A stretch of 64,000 nt of DNA, from positions 310,001 through 374,000 of the forward strand of contig NZ_BDCC01000007.1 in assembly GCF_001613305.1 (NCBI RefSeq), given 5' to 3'. A model generated the notes under the pieces. That model saw only the letters and a program-made list of their open reading frames with translations. It did no database searches and was not told where the DNA came from. The stretch comes from Nocardia vaccinii NBRC 15922 (GTDB lineage: Bacteria; Actinomycetota; Actinomycetes; Mycobacteriales; Mycobacteriaceae). This document shows positions 1 to 9,308 of the stretch, piece after piece. Numbering within the stretch: position 1 is the stretch's first letter; each line of letters begins with the position of its first letter. The translations under genes were made by a program, and so were the position numbers.

Positions 1-886
1 GGGCACGATCGTGCTGGTCGCCGGATTCCAGGGCGTGTCCCAGGACAGCAAGGACGTGACCACGCTGGGGCGCGGCGGCTCGGACACCACCGCGGTCGCG
101 CTGGCCGCGGCGCTCGAAGCCGATGTGTGCGAGATCTACACCGATGTGGACGGCGTATTCACCGCCGACCCGCGGATCGTCTCCGATGCGCAGCGCCTGG
201 AACAGGTCTCCTACGAGGAGATGCTGGAGATGGCGGCCTGTGGTTCCAAAGTGCTGATGCTGCGTTGCGTGGAGTACGCGCGCAGTTACAACGTGCCCGT
301 GCATGTGCGCTCGTCCTACACCGACAAGCCGGGTACCTACGTTTACGGATCGATGGAGGACATCCCCTTGGAGCAAGCAATCCTCACCGGCGTCGCGCAC
401 GACCGCAGCGAGGCCAAGGTGACCGTCGTCGCGATACCCGACGAACCGGGGTACGCCGCCAAGGTGTTCCGCGCGGTCGCCGATGCCGAGATCAACATCG
501 ATATGGTGCTGCAGAACGTCTCGAAGGTGGAGACCGGCAAGACCGACATCACCTTCACCATGCCTAAGACCGACAGCGCCCGCGCGGTGGAGATGCTGAC
601 GAATCGGCAGAGCGAGATCGGCTTCTCCCAGGTCCTGTTCGATGATCACATCGGCAAGGTGTCGCTGGTCGGCGCCGGTATGAAGAGCCATCCGGGCGTC
701 ACCGCGACGTTCTGTGAGGCGTTGGCCGACGCGGGGATCAACATCGATCTCATCTCCACCTCGGAGATCCGGATCTCGGTGCTGGTCCGGGACGACGAAC
801 TCGACCAGGCCGTGCAGGTGCTGCACCGGGCCTTCGATCTCGGTGGCGACGAGGTCGCGGTCGTACACGCGGGAACGGGGCGCTGA
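1..886 (+). CDS. lysC: Aspartokinase, C-terminal part (cut by window start)
   Basis: The reading frame is open from base 2, so the start lies outside the window. The product phosphorylates L-aspartate, the first step towards lysine, methionine, threonine and diaminopimelate. The visible part begins in the kinase domain (VAGFQG, then [15 protein letters not shown], then [13 protein letters not shown]) and continues into two tandem ACT regulatory domains, the usual site of feedback inhibition. asd follows on the same strand 141 bp later, the standard actinobacterial order. The stop TGA ends at 886. An internal GTG at 11 is not the true start because family homology runs through it. Confidence 0.95.
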   Translation, partial: GTIVLVAGFQGVSQDSKDVTTLGRGGSDTTAVALAAALEADVCEIYTDVDGVFTADPRIVSDAQRLEQVSYEEMLEMAACGSKVLMLRCVEYARSYNVPVHVRSSYTDKPGTYVYGSMEDIPLEQAILTGVAHDRSEAKVTVVAIPDEPGYAAKVFRAVADAEINIDMVLQNVSKVETGKTDITFTMPKTDSARAVEMLTNRQSEIGFSQVLFDDHIGKVSLVGAGMKSHPGVTATFCEALADAGINIDLISTSEIRISVLVRDDELDQAVQVLHRAFDLGGDEVAVVHAGTGR

Positions 887-970
887 CATGATCGGGTCGA
901 GCCGCGGCGGGTCCGGAGGAGGCGGTTTGCGTAACCTCGCAGGACCCTCGCAAACCCCGCCATCGAGTAG

Positions 971-2062
<1,092 letters not shown>

Positions 2063-2071
2063 GTCGAGATA

Positions 2072-2115
2072 CCTCCACGGTTCTGGTGCCATATCCGGTA
2101 CCAGAACCATGGAGG
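2072..2115. promoter_or_regulatory. Long inverted repeat after asd, overlapping the yefM ribosome site
   Basis: Arms of 19 bp (2072-2090 and 2097-2115) pair with two mismatches around a 6-base loop. The right arm contains the GGAGG that precedes the ATG at 2121. It could be the asd terminator. It could also be the old YefM autoregulatory operator, since such operators are palindromes overlapping the translation start. There is no U-tract. Confidence 0.55.
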
Positions 2116-2120
2116 TTGGC

Positions 2121-2295
2121 ATGGCGCCAGCGATTACGGCGCCTGAAGCGCGGAAGAATCTATTTCCGCTGGTGAAACAGGTCAACGAGTCTCGCCGGAT
2201 AACTCACTCGCCGGATAACTCAGGCGCATCGTCTCGTGTATCGGGTTGTGGGCGAGGAGCTTTGGATCGCCAAGGTCGGCACGCACTACGAATAA
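2121..2295 (+). pseudogene. YefM antitoxin head fused to YoeB toxin tail (decayed TA locus)
   Basis: The first 24 codons from ATG 2121 (SD GGAGG) read like a Phd/YefM antitoxin N-terminus, with TAPEARKNLFPLVKQVNE. The last part reads like the C-terminus of a YoeB ribosome-dependent mRNA interferase: SRRITQAHRLVYRVVGEELW followed by IAKVGTHYE and TAA at 2293-2295. Everything between (most of the antitoxin and the toxin N-terminus) is gone. The two pieces are in different frames because of a perfect 16-bp tandem duplication at 2191-2222. Removing one copy restores a single frame. The remnant cannot encode either working protein. Confidence 0.8.
2191..2222. repeat. Perfect 16-bp tandem duplication in the yefM-yoeB remnant
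   Basis: CTCGCCGGATAACTCA occurs twice back to back (2191-2206 and 2207-2222). Both copies can be read as the YoeB motif SRRIT, in different frames. Sixteen is not a multiple of three, so this explains the frame change exactly. Confidence 0.9.
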
Positions 2296-2300
2296 TCGGC

Positions 2301-2891
2301 TCAGCGGGCGCGTAGGCCGTCGAAGAGGACGGCGAAGGTGCGGCGGCGTTGTTCGTCGTTCGCGCCGGTGGTGTGGGTGGCGAGGAAGCCGCCCTTGAGG
2401 ATTCGCATGAGGTCGTCGATATCGATGTCGGCGCGGGTCGCGCCGGCGGCCTGGGCGCGGCGCAACAGGACGTCGATGGCGGCGAGCAGTTCGACTGTGG
2501 GGCCTGGGTTTTCGAGGCTTTCGTGGCCGCCGACCGCCTCGGCGAGATCGCGTTTGACCCCGCCCTCCACGACCATCAGGTCGAGGTAGTCGAAGAAGGC
2601 GCGGCCGGGATCCTCGGCGTCGGCCAGAGCGCGGGCCTGGGCGACCATCCGCTCGACGCGGTCCAGCATCGCCGCGTGGAACAGCGCCTCCTTGGTGGGG
2701 AAATGCCGATAGACCGTACCGGGACCGACCCCGGCGCGCCGGGCGATCTCGTCCAGCGGGACCGAGATGCCCTCGGCGGCGAAGGCCTCCTGGGCCGCGG
2801 CCAGCACGCGTTCACGGTTGCGGCGGGCGTCGGCGCGCAGTGCGCGGCCCGTCCCGGTGGTCGTGGCCGCCTTCGCCTGTGTTTCGGTCAC
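2301..2891 (-). CDS. TetR-family transcriptional repressor
   Basis: A 196-residue regulator with a GTG start (MTETQAKAA). The N-terminal helix-turn-helix spans about residues 25-70, with DEIARRAGVGPGTVYRHFPT and KEALFHAAM, typical of TetR proteins. The C-terminal ligand domain is divergent and gives no ligand assignment. It is transcribed away from the SnoaL-like gene at 2982, with repeated CGTTCCG-type sites between them, so it most likely represses itself and that neighbour. Confidence 0.88.
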   Translation of the reverse strand: MTETQAKAATTTGTGRALRADARRNRERVLAAAQEAFAAEGISVPLDEIARRAGVGPGTVYRHFPTKEALFHAAMLDRVERMVAQARALADAEDPGRAFFDYLDLMVVEGGVKRDLAEAVGGHESLENPGPTVELLAAIDVLLRRAQAAGATRADIDIDDLMRILKGGFLATHTTGANDEQRRRTFAVLFDGLRAR

Positions 2892-2903
2892 GGCGTGAGT
2901 CTA

Positions 2904-2965
2904 CCCGGAACGCCATTGACAAACGGGGCGTTCGTTCCGGATCATAAGCGGGGCATACGTTCCGA
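2904..2965. promoter_or_regulatory. Divergent promoter with repeated operator half-sites
   Basis: A TTGACA at 2916-2921 could be a -35 box for the rightward gene. Around it lie CGGAACG (2906-2912) and, inverted to it, CGTTCCG (2933-2939 and 2958-2964). The last two belong to a direct repeat, CGGGGCGTTCGTTCCGG and CGGGGCATACGTTCCGA, spaced 25 bp. This is a plausible binding array for the adjacent TetR regulator. Confidence 0.5.
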
Positions 2966-2981
2966 TTTTTCAGGGGTAATC

Positions 2982-3401
2982 ATGACAGCAGATCAGGAGC
3001 TCACACCACGCGCAGTGGTCGAGCAGTTGTTCCGCGGCCTCGGCACGCCCGACGCCGACGCGTTCGCCGACGCGATGGCGCCGGACGCGGTGTTCGAGAT
3101 TCCGTGGACCCGTCCCGGCATGCCCGAGCGACTCGAAGGCAGGGAGGCGATCCGCGAACATCTCCTCCAGCGCTGGGCGGATGTGTCCCGCATCCAGGTG
3201 CACGGCATCTATCCGGAGATCTACCCGACCTCCGATCCCGAACTGTTCTTCGTGGAGAACGAGGTCGATATGACCCCGCCCGGCGGTGTGCGCTCACGCA
3301 CTCGGACCTCGGTCAACACGGTTCGCGTCCGGGACGGGCAGATCGTGCTGTTCCGCGACTACATGGACACCGGCCGCCTGGCTGCCCTGGTCGAGCGGTG
3401 A
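2982..3401 (+). CDS. SnoaL-like / NTF2-fold protein
   Basis: A 139-residue protein starting at ATG 2982. It has the pattern of a SnoaL-like NTF2 fold: an N-terminal helix (RAVVEQLFRGLG), then DADAFADAMAPDAVFEIPW, the loop with GREAIREHL, and a C-terminal strand with VRVRDGQIVLFRDYMD. Members are isomerases, cyclases, hydrolases or ligand-binding proteins, and the substrate cannot be told from sequence. It diverges from the TetR gene and is probably its target. Confidence 0.8.
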   Translation: MTADQELTPRAVVEQLFRGLGTPDADAFADAMAPDAVFEIPWTRPGMPERLEGREAIREHLLQRWADVSRIQVHGIYPEIYPTSDPELFFVENEVDMTPPGGVRSRTRTSVNTVRVRDGQIVLFRDYMDTGRLAALVER

Positions 3402-3441
3402 TCCGTGCCGCCCTGTCCGGTCGCGGCGCCGGACAGGGCGG

Positions 3442-4782
3442 TCAGCGGATGCCGGGTGTGCGCGGATCCGGTCCGAGGCAGGCCAGGATCACACAGCCGG
3501 GAGGTGCGTCGGAGAAGGGCGGTGCGAGCGGAGTCTGCAAGCAGGACAGCACATTACAGTTCGGATAGGCATCGGGTCCGATACCGAACAGGGCCAGGGT
3601 GATATTCGAGTCGAAGTACGCGCGCGGATCCAGCGGCAGCGGCGGCTCCACATAGGGCCCCGGATCGGGAATCGGTGGATGAACGAAGGCTGCCAGCAGC
3701 TTGCGGAAGAATTCGTGGGACAGCTCACCCATGTTCTGCAGAACGCCGGGCAGCCCCTCGGTGCTGTGATTGCCGAACGCGCCGGTCCACTCCACCGTCA
3801 GATCCAGGTTCGGAACGACGAACACGTCCTGCAACCCGATGCCGGACATCTGATAACTGCCGGGCAGGAATACCGGCACCTCCGCGCATCCGGGACCGAC
3901 CCAGAACAGATATCCGTAGCAAGGATTGGTCGCCGATGGCCGCCGCGCGGCGTGCAGATACTCCGAGGAGACGATCTGCCGGTTGCCCCACCGACCCTGA
4001 TTACTCAGCAGCAGACCGAGTTTGGCCAGATCGTCGGGCGGAATCAGCAGGTGTGCGTAGCCGTAGGTGTGTCCGGAGCGATCCCTCGCCCAGTAGTAGT
4101 CGCCGCGCTCGATGCCCAGTGGGCCGAACAGCTCGCGCTGGGCGAATTGCTGCAACGGCTCCCGCACGGCCAGTTCCACCACATAGGACAGCAGATCCAC
4201 ATTGCGCTGGCTGTAGGCGAACATGGTGCCGGGCGGATTGTCGAACGGCACGCCCAGCGCCTGCACCGCGCTGTCCGGGTCGATCGGGATGACGCCGGTG
4301 GCGCCCTCGTTCACCGCGCCCACATGCAGTCCGGAGGTCTCGGTGAGCAGATCGGTGACGGTGATCGAACGATGTTCCGCATCGCCCAGACCGGGTGGCA
4401 GGTAGCGGCCGATCGGCGCGGTCAGGTCGAGTTCGCCCTTGTCCGAGGCGATTCCGGCGATCAGCGAGACCACGCTCTTGGTGACGCTCCAGACATTCCA
4501 CGGTGTCCTGCCGGTCCGGTCGTCGGACGGGCCCGTGCCGACCAGGCAGTTGTGCCGGAAGACCTGGACGTTCGAGCGGTTTCGGCGCATCGCGAAGGCG
4601 AGCGCGTCGGCGAGTCGGGCGGGATCGAATCCGGCCTGCTCGGGAGTGGCGCGCGGGAAGGTCCGCCCGGAACTCACCCCGCAGTGGAGTTCGGTATCGG
4701 TCGTCGCGCGGGCCTGCCCCGGCGCCACACCGATCGTCGCCAGGATCACTATCGTCGCAAACCACCCCAGAATGCGGCACAT
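3442..4782 (-). CDS. Secreted serine beta-lactamase-family hydrolase
   Basis: A 446-residue protein. The chosen ATG at 4782 starts a signal peptide (MCRILGWFATIVILATIG, then cleavage near GQARA). The class C beta-lactamase/esterase fold is shown by the SxxK nucleophile motif in WSVTKSVV, the tyrosine motif in FAYSQRN, and a VTDLLTETSGL segment. Such proteins are usually esterases, D-aminopeptidases or carboxypeptidases rather than drug-resistance enzymes. The C-terminal 90 residues are rich in proline and cysteine and are not part of the core fold. The frame stays open upstream of 4782 but without a signal sequence. Confidence 0.85.
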   Translation of the reverse strand: MCRILGWFATIVILATIGVAPGQARATTDTELHCGVSSGRTFPRATPEQAGFDPARLADALAFAMRRNRSNVQVFRHNCLVGTGPSDDRTGRTPWNVWSVTKSVVSLIAGIASDKGELDLTAPIGRYLPPGLGDAEHRSITVTDLLTETSGLHVGAVNEGATGVIPIDPDSAVQALGVPFDNPPGTMFAYSQRNVDLLSYVVELAVREPLQQFAQRELFGPLGIERGDYYWARDRSGHTYGYAHLLIPPDDLAKLGLLLSNQGRWGNRQIVSSEYLHAARRPSATNPCYGYLFWVGPGCAEVPVFLPGSYQMSGIGLQDVFVVPNLDLTVEWTGAFGNHSTEGLPGVLQNMGELSHEFFRKLLAAFVHPPIPDPGPYVEPPLPLDPRAYFDSNITLALFGIGPDAYPNCNVLSCLQTPLAPPFSDAPPGCVILACLGPDPRTPGIR

Positions 4783-4903
4783 GGCTGTGAGGCTAGCGCG
4801 TGATCGGTGGTACAACGCGAAGATGAAACGCGCGCAGTCGAAATCGATACCTGATGCGCCGAAACGACCGAATTCGCCATCCCGCATGCGGCCTGACAAC
4901 GCG

Positions 4904-4938
4904 GAAAGCCGCCGGACCTCATGAATCCGGCGGCATTC
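4904..4938. other. Strong hairpin in a 450-bp divergent intergenic region
   Basis: GCCGCCGGA (4908-4916) and TCCGGCGGC (4926-4934) pair perfectly around a 9-base loop. The stem extends to 13 bp with one mismatch. It lies between two divergent genes (stop-free gap 4783-5231), where a terminator would not be expected unless an unannotated short transcript ends here. Nothing else recognisable was seen in the gap. Confidence 0.5.
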
Positions 4939-5231
4939 GTTCTGCAGCACTACTGCAAAGGTTCGCGAATGCCACGCCGGCCTCGCGAACCGGGGCGCCG
5001 ATGCCCAACAAGCGCCTCTCGGCGAGTGGTCGCTCGTAGCGACGAAGGGTGCGGCCCGGGGCTGTCCCGGCATCGGCAGTATGGGTCAACCGCTGTGCGC
5101 CGCGATCTATTCCGGGTTCACGGATGTGAGCTAGCGCATAGTGCCGCGGGCCGACCGATCCGACATAACGCCTGGTTATGCCATGGTGTCACGGGATAGC
5201 ATCGCAGGAGTCTGCCGAGCGAGGGGGAGTT

Positions 5232-6716
5232 GTGACCGACGATCCGGTTCTGAGCGAGATGCTGCGCATCCTCGAAACCAACCCGGAACTGCTGCCGGTG
5301 CGGATCCGGGTGATCGAGTTGCTCGCGGACCGTTCGCGGCACGCCGAGGCCCTTCCGCACTGCGCGGCCGCCCTCGGTAACGATCCCGGTAATGCCAGGG
5401 TGCTCGAACTGCTCCAGCGCTGCACCGCCGCACTCGCCGCCGGGGCCGGTGCGCCGCCCGCACCGCAACCCGGGCAAATCTCCGGTGCCGCCTCGGGCGG
5501 CGCTGCGGCCGAGACGGGTAGTGCCGCGAGTCAGCCGGGCGGCACCGGGAATTCGGCGGACGGCGCCGCGAGTCGGTCGGGCGGTGCCGCGAACTCCGCG
5601 AGCGATCCCGCGAGCCGGGGCGGCGGCGCTGCGAGCGAGCTGAACGCGAACGAGACGGGGGCCGCGGAGACCGCCCCGGATCCGGACGCGGACCCGCCTC
5701 CTCGGTTCGACTGGGCGGCGGCCGAGCGTGAGGTCGGGGATATCATCGCCCCGGCCTTCGTCGACGACGGGCCGGCCGACGGTGAGTTGTCCCGGAACGA
5801 GGACGGTGAGCCGGTCGCCCATGCCGAAGGCGATGTCGGGTTGTTCGAGCGCCCGAGCGTCGCACTGGCCGATGTCGGCGGGATGGCGAACGTCAAGCAG
5901 CAGCTCGAGCTGTCCCTGCTCGGTCCGCTGCGCAATCCCGATCTGGCCAAGGCGTTCGGCACCAGCGCGCGCGGCGGGCTGCTGCTGTACGGGCCGCCGG
6001 GGTGCGGCAAGACGTTCATCGCCGCGGCGGTCGCCGGTGAGCTGGGCGCGAATTTCTATCCGATCGAGATCGCCGACATTCTCGACATCTACACCGGTTC
6101 GAGCGAACGCAATCTGCATCAGGTCTTCGAGGTCGCCCGGCGCAACGCGCCGTGTGTACTGTTCATCGACGAGGTGGATGCGCTGGGGCACAAGCGGAGT
6201 CAGATGTCGGGCTCGGCCACCATGCGCACGGTGGTGAATCAGCTTCTCACCGAGATGGATTCGGCCACCGTCGACAACGAGGGCGTCTATCTGCTCGGCG
6301 CGACCAACCATCCGTGGGATATCGATGTCGCGCTGCGCCGCCCGGGCCGTTTCGACCGGATGATCCTGGTGACCTTGCCCGATCGTGAGGCGCGCCGGGC
6401 GATTCTGCGGCACCACTTGAAGGACCGCCCGGTCAGCGGCATCGATCTGGCCGCGATCGCCAAACGCACCGACGGTTTCTCCGGTGCGGATCTCGCCCAT
6501 GTGTGCACTTCGGCGACCCAGCTGGCCATGGCCGATTCGATTCGCACCGGAACCGTCCGGCCGGTCACGATGCGCGATATCGATACCGCGCTCGCCCAGG
6601 TCAAGCCCAGCGCGGGCGCCTGGTTCGAATCCGCCCGCAACGTCGTGGAATTCGCCAACAACGACGGCACCTACGACGAGCTGGCCAAGTACATGCGCGA
6701 GAAGAAGCTCCGGTGA
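5232..6716 (+). CDS. AAA+ ATPase with TPR-like N-terminus
   Basis: A 494-residue protein starting at GTG 5232 behind GAGGGGGAG. Residues 1-65 resemble tetratricopeptide helices. Residues about 75-140 are a Gly/Ala/Ser-rich linker built from imprecise repeats. A classical AAA+ module of the FtsH/Cdc48/SpoVK type follows: DVGGMANVKQQL, Walker A GPPGCGKT (254-261), Walker B FIDEVDAL with D313 and E314, sensor GATNHPWDID, and the arginine-finger region RRPGRFDRM. There is no protease domain. It lies 24 bp upstream of a TPR membrane protein, so the pair may form a membrane-recruited remodelling machine. The substrate is unknown. Confidence 0.85.
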   Translation: MTDDPVLSEMLRILETNPELLPVRIRVIELLADRSRHAEALPHCAAALGNDPGNARVLELLQRCTAALAAGAGAPPAPQPGQISGAASGGAAAETGSAASQPGGTGNSADGAASRSGGAANSASDPASRGGGAASELNANETGAAETAPDPDADPPPRFDWAAAEREVGDIIAPAFVDDGPADGELSRNEDGEPVAHAEGDVGLFERPSVALADVGGMANVKQQLELSLLGPLRNPDLAKAFGTSARGGLLLYGPPGCGKTFIAAAVAGELGANFYPIEIADILDIYTGSSERNLHQVFEVARRNAPCVLFIDEVDALGHKRSQMSGSATMRTVVNQLLTEMDSATVDNEGVYLLGATNHPWDIDVALRRPGRFDRMILVTLPDREARRAILRHHLKDRPVSGIDLAAIAKRTDGFSGADLAHVCTSATQLAMADSIRTGTVRPVTMRDIDTALAQVKPSAGAWFESARNVVEFANNDGTYDELAKYMREKKLR

Positions 6717-6740
6717 GCCGCCGGTATCACCGGCACGATC

Positions 6741-8204
6741 ATGGCTGATCTGGAGCGGGCCAAGGTACTCGTCGAGCTGCGTCGGCTGACCGAGGCCCGC
6801 GAGCAGTTGGCCGCGGTACTGGCGGCCGAACCCGATAACGCCGAGGCCGCGACATATCTCGCGCAGGCGGCCTATCTGGATCAGCGGTATCGCGAGGCCG
6901 CCGAGCAGAGTGCCGCGGCCCTGCGCATCCAGCCGCGCAACCAGTTCGCCATGCGTATCCACGCCCTGGCGCTGCTCAATACCGGCGATGCCGGGCGTCG
7001 TCAGGCGCAACAGGTGGCACGTCAGGTGGTCGCGCTGGGGCCCGAATTCGCCGAGAACCACCGGATTCTGGCGATCGTGCTGCGTGAGTGCGGCGATCTT
7101 CCCGAGGCGCTGGTAGCCATCGATCGGGCGGTGGAACTCGATCCCGACGAAGCCGACATCCATGTCGCTCGCGGCTCGATCCTGCGTCGAATGGGGCAGT
7201 GCGGCACCCGATTCCGGCCCGGTCCCGCCGCCGAGGCATACCACGTCGCGCTGCGCCTGGAACCCGAGAGCGCCTATGCCGTACACGATCTCGCGATCGT
7301 CGAACTCAATGGTCATCGCCTGCGCAACGCCCTGCGCGGGGTGTTGAAGGCGGCCACCATGGAGCCCGGTTTGGGAGATCTGGTGCGCACCAACGTCGCG
7401 ACGGTCGTCCGGCACGCGCTGCGCCGCATGCACTGGGTACTCGTCGCCGTCGCGTTCGTGACCCTGGTCCTCGGCGGCTTCCGGCTCCCGCCGAGTGCCG
7501 TCCCCGCCGGTTCGGACACCGAGCAGGCCGTCTACAAGTCACATGATTACCCTGCGCCGCAACCGTTTCCGGTCGGTCAGGGTACTGATCCGGCGGGGCT
7601 GCCCGCATCGGCGGCGCCGTCCCTGCCCGAGACCCGGGCTTCGGTTGCCGCACCGGGCGCCGCGACCCAGGAGGCCGGTTCGGTGACGCAGGCGCCATCA
7701 CCGGGGCCGTCGAGTGCGCATGTGCCCGGTGCTGCCGAACCGCACGGGCCCGGTGTCTCGGCCGGAGCGGATTCCTCGGTGGCGCGGGATCCCGCGCACG
7801 CCGACCCGCAGACGACGGCGAACAGAATTGGCGGGCAAGGCGATTCGGCGACGACATCGTCGGCGCGCGGCGAATCGAAACCCGCGAACGCAACGCGGGA
7901 TTCGTCCTCCGCGACGACGCACGATCCGGCGCGGCTGGAGACGCCGGCCCGGGTTGCCGGCGCGGTGGGATTCGGGATGATCGTCGCGATCTCGTTGTGG
8001 TGGCTGGGGGCGGTGCCGCGGCGTCGGTGGCGATTCGTGTTGCGGGCGGCATGGGCGAGTCCACCCACGGCCGTGCGGTTGGCGGTGTTCGGCGTGGGAC
8101 TGGTCGTATGCGTGCTGGGCGTCGCGACCGGGATGCGCGTATTCCTGAGCGTGGGCGAGCCCACGCTCGTGGCCCTCGGGATCATCCTGCGCCGCATCGC
8201 TTGA
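6741..8204 (+). CDS. TPR-repeat membrane protein, partner of the AAA+ ATPase
   Basis: A 487-residue protein starting at ATG 6741. Residues 1-225 are TPR units (for example LRRLTEAREQLAAVLAAEPD and GDLPEALVAIDRAVELDPDE). A membrane helix follows near residues 231-248 (VLVAVAFVTLVLGGF). About 140 residues of Pro/Ser/Thr/Ala-rich disordered sequence come next, and then two or three more hydrophobic segments at the C-terminus (GFGMIVAISLWWLG and LAVFGVGLVVCVLGVA). The TPR domain is predicted cytoplasmic and could dock the TPR-like N-terminus of the upstream ATPase. No enzymatic motif is visible. The two genes are almost certainly cotranscribed. Confidence 0.75.
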   Translation: MADLERAKVLVELRRLTEAREQLAAVLAAEPDNAEAATYLAQAAYLDQRYREAAEQSAAALRIQPRNQFAMRIHALALLNTGDAGRRQAQQVARQVVALGPEFAENHRILAIVLRECGDLPEALVAIDRAVELDPDEADIHVARGSILRRMGQCGTRFRPGPAAEAYHVALRLEPESAYAVHDLAIVELNGHRLRNALRGVLKAATMEPGLGDLVRTNVATVVRHALRRMHWVLVAVAFVTLVLGGFRLPPSAVPAGSDTEQAVYKSHDYPAPQPFPVGQGTDPAGLPASAAPSLPETRASVAAPGAATQEAGSVTQAPSPGPSSAHVPGAAEPHGPGVSAGADSSVARDPAHADPQTTANRIGGQGDSATTSSARGESKPANATRDSSSATTHDPARLETPARVAGAVGFGMIVAISLWWLGAVPRRRWRFVLRAAWASPPTAVRLAVFGVGLVVCVLGVATGMRVFLSVGEPTLVALGIILRRIA

Positions 8205-8312
8205 GGACGGCCCGCGGCGCGATCACTCCCCGGCGGACGGGGCGACCGGAACGGTCACGCGTATCCGGGCCGCGGACGGCATCCGAGATCATGCGTTCGC
8301 TCGGTCGATCGG

Positions 8313-8792
8313 TTACGGATTGCCGTCCGCGCCGATCCCCGGGATCAGGCCCTGATCGACGGCGATGCGGCTGAGTAGGGCGACCAGTAGCGCGCGTTCG
8401 TCGGAACTGAGGGCGGCGCAGAGTTCGTCCTCGTTCGCCCGTGCCGCGATGCTGAGTTCGCTCAGGAGTTTTCGGCCCGCGGGGGTCAGGTGCACGGCAT
8501 GCAGCCGACGGTCCCGGGGGCTGCGACGGCGTTCGATGAGGCCGCGTTCCTCGAGGGTATCGGCGAGGGGGACGAATCGACTGGGCGGCATGCCCAGGGC
8601 CTCGGCGAGTTCGCGTTGACTGCGGCCGGGCCCGGTGACCAGCAGTCGCAGCAGGCTCGCCTGGTGCGGACTGAGGTCCAATGCCGCGATGCCCTCGGCG
8701 AAATGGCTGGCCGCATGGGCTCCTACCTGCGCCAAGAGGAAACCGACTCCGCCCGATGCCCGGCCGCCGCCCGCTTCCCGGTTCGTCTCCAC
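8313..8792 (-). CDS. MarR-family transcriptional regulator
   Basis: A 159-residue protein with GTG start. It carries the winged helix-turn-helix of MarR proteins: LSPHQASLLRLL, then SQRELAEALGMPPSRFVPL, ADTLEERGLIERR and the wing DRRLHAVHLTPAG. The cognate operator and ligand are not evident. The nearest gene is the TPR protein, convergent with it. Confidence 0.88.
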   Translation of the reverse strand: METNREAGGGRASGGVGFLLAQVGAHAASHFAEGIAALDLSPHQASLLRLLVTGPGRSQRELAEALGMPPSRFVPLADTLEERGLIERRRSPRDRRLHAVHLTPAGRKLLSELSIAARANEDELCAALSSDERALLVALLSRIAVDQGLIPGIGADGNP

Positions 8793-8867
8793 GGCGACAT
8801 GGTAGACGGCTCAGAATCGTGAAGCGCCGACATCGTTACAATCTGTAATCATTTCGCTGACTGCAGA

Positions 8868-8927
8868 CTAGAGCAGGCCCCACCAATACACCAAGCAGGC
8901 CAGTACGAAGACGACCACAGTTTCCAT
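8868..8927 (-). CDS. Predicted 19-residue single-pass membrane peptide
   Basis: This short frame reads METVVVFVLACLVYWWGLL and stops with TAG. ATG at 8927 is preceded by GGGAG at 7-bp spacing. The sequence is almost wholly hydrophobic, one membrane helix with aromatic residues at the end, and resembles the tiny helper subunits of membrane transporters (KdpF/MetS type) in size only. The rest of the 8793-9308 gap holds nothing recognisable. Conservation across Nocardia is needed to make it certain. Confidence 0.45.
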   Translation of the reverse strand: METVVVFVLACLVYWWGLL

Positions 8928-9308
8928 CGTCGCTCCCAATCTAGTTGGCGCCTTCCTCACCCATTCATTTCCGAGGATACGGCGATGTGCGGGAGATCAA
9001 GATCACAAGGGGGCAACGGATACTGCCGCCCGGGCCTGTCACCCCTCGTGCACAGGCCCGGCCGGGCGGTTGTCCTGCCGGGTGTGGATTCGCCGCCACC
9101 TCCTCCTGCGGCGGCGAATCCCCGAACGGACTGGGCGAGCCGGGCAGCGACCGGATCCGCACCCCTCGAGGCGGATCGTGGCCGATGTCCGGGCCGTGCG
9201 GGTCAACAGCGGTGAGTGCTACCGGTGTCGAAGAAGACGATGCCGCCACGGACTTGCGGCGGGCTCAAGGAGAACTTGCGACAGATCGTGAACGGGCGCG
9301 GAATCGGG

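Noticed and set aside
3286..4803. 505-codon open frame opposite the serine hydrolase
   Set aside because: Third-position GC keeps the antisense frame open; its residues are Arg/Gly/His-rich with no family match, while the other strand encodes a clear hydrolase with signal peptide.
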